From: JAZDLC01 sp043802345
Lineage (GTDB): Bacteria > Planctomycetota > B15-G4 > JADJEK01
Assembly (NCBI GenBank): GCA_043802345.1
Contig: JAZDLC010000197.1
Coordinates: 1-8,955 of the forward strand
Direction of reading: 5' to 3'
DNA: 8,955 nt
Positions 8,701-8,955 of the stretch are shown here, piece by piece. Position numbers and translations under genes: made by a program. Numbering within the stretch: the stretch's first letter is position 1; each line of letters opens with the position of its first letter. The notes under the pieces were generated by a model. That model had not been told where the DNA came from. It saw nothing but the letters and a program-made list of their open reading frames with translations, and did no database searches.

Positions 8701-8781
8701 ATGCAGGCCTTGCTGCAGGACGTCGGCGCCGGCAATGGGAAGTACTCCGCGACCAACGGTCTGCAGTTGTCCATCCCGTAG
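5779..8781 (+). CDS. Large secreted multidomain metalloprotease, fungalysin (M36)-like
   Basis: A 1000-residue extracellular zinc endopeptidase precursor starting at TTG. The signal peptide is residues 1-23, with likely cleavage at ALS/Q24. A fungalysin/thermolysin-type propeptide spans about 60-155 (GFSSEGLVLDQVKYLNLSRV, then VPVMNGSVSILFD). Next are a linker (about 160-285) and a small beta domain at about 285-345 (TTDVAGNYDV, LRGPWVNVNNYIG). The catalytic domain (about 345-590) has zinc site H431-E-E-G-H435 with E451 in FHEGNADAF, a probable catalytic H501 in HTEGQALASALW, and DDDNGNLGDLTP at 559-570. It holds seven cysteines (402, 420, 458, 466, 475, 487, 495), suggesting disulfides. An Ig/FN3-like domain (about 590-700), a jelly-roll domain like those behind immune-inhibitor-A/MAM proteins (about 702-870) and a Gly-rich terminal domain (871-1000, ending NGLQLSIP) follow. 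The last is probably for surface attachment or secretion. Only 15 residues separate H435 from E451, fewer than in thermolysin. The gene appears monocistronic, with a hairpin terminator 23 bp after the TAG. Confidence 0.9.
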   Translation: MKLPSLLPSALLLACALPLTALSQEPLPNQTSADSFLSQHGDGWRTVYEPVSGNTAFVYGSSFSVGFKPATDFEFEAAARLVVDDNPELFGFSSEGLVLDQVKYLNLSRVGSSDKVAVLFRQEVAGVPVMNGSVSILFDRASGNVLALDTTGVPVSDALNVYPVSSPEQALAAAGPAYEAEIGFAFDRVDDMDVVVVGPSAFFGTKSPLTNLGPTLAYVFDLSNPGVFTPEGIPAVGRVIVSAAGDLSVLKAYSTAHALDGNVKGNVNLGEEPNTPSNQEQPNLPNMYVRQNGSSGSILDTTDVAGNYDVGSATYTLFFELRGPWVNVNNYIGSDSSFTLTNVSGPGNDVLFNPTKTEYPTAEVAGFYWVNYFHDWIVGVDPGDTTMNASLLTYVNRNDMTCNAYYTNSTINLMVSSGSCANTAYSDVILHEEGHWANERYNGSVTGAFHEGNADAFCYYMTDDWCLRHFIGTSCLRSALQTSVKKCNTDGDETCNGGSSHTEGQALASALWAVRANLNTSLGNGPGDAVANALFSGWMNVYNDGGILNVIQDHWLVLDDDNGNLGDLTPNFVDITGGFAAYNWPAFPDLLITPVAVPATNATVGNMVAMPITVTVQSLLGGTITGVNVHYATVGGFASLPMTATGNPNEYSGTIPGAPSPNSIHWYVSAASSLGSSAYYPGSGADNPELYHSGVLVIYNSYDFEAAGDEGWTHVSLSGGTSGDQWERANPAGSNAGSDPGAAHSGTKIWGTDLSTTGNDGLYEPSASGELRSPTFNLSAAGTVRLQYRRWLAVEEGLYDDAILFVNTTNVFHNQYSGHHLDTEWMLHDLDISAQAAGNPSVQIKYRLTADGGLEFGGWNIDDFMLYRVDAAPTGFFANYGNGYAGTGGVIPTITGTGTPGPGQSISVDIGGGLPNALCLFFLGTSQTSIVLPSGAELLVGNLIGGAGYLLALDGAGTLSLPATLGPAASGDVFMQALLQDVGAGNGKYSATNGLQLSIP

Positions 8782-8804
8782 CAGGCTGAACCGTCTACTG
8801 CTTC

Positions 8805-8840
8805 AAGAAGGCAGGCGCACCCCGGTGCGCCTGCCTTCTT
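8805..8840 (+). terminator. Hairpin terminator of the protease gene
   Basis: AAGAAGGCAGGCGCACC (8805..8821) is perfectly complementary to GGTGCGCCTGCCTTCTT (8824..8840). In RNA the innermost pair would open, giving a 16-bp stem with a CCCG loop. The right arm ends in a pyrimidine run (CTTCTTCCTTC) rather than a clean T tract, as is common for GC-rich genomes. It lies 23 bp after the stop at 8781 and before the next promoter region. The symmetric A/T-flanked stem could also work in the opposite direction. Confidence 0.88.
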
Positions 8841-8841
8841 C

Positions 8842-8868
8842 CTTCGTGCTCTTCATGTCCTTCGTGGT
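8842..8868. repeat. Three tandem 9-nt units, CTTCRTGNY
   Basis: Units are CTTCGTGCT (8842..8850), CTTCATGTC (8851..8859) and CTTCGTGGT (8860..8868), head to tail and directly after the terminator. The shared core is CTTC-R-TG. The stretch is non-coding and lies between the terminator and the next gene's promoter region. Three imperfect units are too few to assign a function; it could be a dispersed intergenic element or decayed coding sequence. Confidence 0.55.
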
Positions 8869-8893
8869 GGAGATTTCCCCGCGTGAGGCTACC

Positions 8894-8902
8894 TGCTAGG
8901 AT
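8894..8902 (+). promoter_or_regulatory. Candidate extended -10 promoter element
   Basis: TGCTAGGAT fits the extended -10 pattern TG-N-TAnnAT. It lies about 38 bp before the ATG at 8941, after the protease terminator, which is where a promoter is needed. The -35 position (about 8874..8879, TTTCCC) is a poor match, consistent with an extended -10 but not proof of one. Confidence 0.4.
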
Positions 8903-8940
8903 CGCCCCCTCGTCCTGCTCCCTTCCTGGAGGAGATTCTC

Positions 8941-8955
8941 ATGGCCCTCACACCG
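8941..8955 (+). CDS. Start of the next gene (five codons, MALTP)
   Basis: ATG at 8941 follows GGAGGAG (8928..8934) with a six-base spacer, an excellent ribosome binding site. A candidate promoter and the preceding terminator support a separate transcription unit. Only M-A-L-T-P is visible before the window ends, so the product cannot be named. Confidence 0.65.

Noticed and set aside
1..8955. CRISPR array, tRNA, rRNA, transposon ends, phage or defence-system genes.
   Set aside because: No spaced direct repeats, cloverleaf-like element, terminal inverted repeats or relevant protein motifs were found by eye on either strand.

Overview
The window is a GC-rich (roughly 60-65 %) bacterial chromosome segment with compact, signal-peptide-rich coding. 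No rRNA, tRNA, CRISPR array, insertion sequence or phage gene was seen. The best hint about the host is the protease at 5779..8781. It combines a fungalysin-type propeptide, a DDDNG...TP segment after the catalytic core, and a glycine-rich C-terminal domain ending in NGLQLSIP. I associate this layout with environmental Planctomycetota and neighbouring uncultured lineages; this is recall-based inference, not a database result.

Layout, left to right. (a) The left edge (1..143, minus) holds the first 47 codons of an unidentified secreted protein. (b) Divergent from it is a 569-residue exported right-handed parallel beta-helix protein (271..1980, plus) with a very regular asparagine ladder. (c) Convergent with that, 14 bp away, lies a minus-strand pair: a secreted M28 zinc peptidase (5508..4126) followed after a very short gap by an E. 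coli-type 4-alpha-glucanotransferase, MalQ (4100..1995). (d) A 270-bp divergent control region (5509..5778) separates the M28 gene from (e) a 1000-residue secreted multidomain metalloprotease (5779..8781, plus). The protease starts at TTG behind a perfect AGGAGG. (f) A strong hairpin terminator follows, then a small 9-nt tandem repeat. (g) A candidate extended -10 promoter and ribosome binding site lead into a gene whose first five codons end the window.

Functionally, the window looks like part of the extracellular degradation and surface-protein repertoire of a heterotroph. The endoprotease (M36-like) and the exopeptidase (M28) face away from a shared control region, so they could act in sequence on extracellular protein. 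MalQ is cytoplasmic and recycles malto-oligosaccharides; its link to the peptidase is positional only. Four of the five identifiable proteins carry Sec-type signal peptides. I do not see convincing evidence for a new biological system. The most interesting points are the protease's architecture and 5' leader, the peptidase pairing, the beta-helix ladder and the post-terminator repeat.
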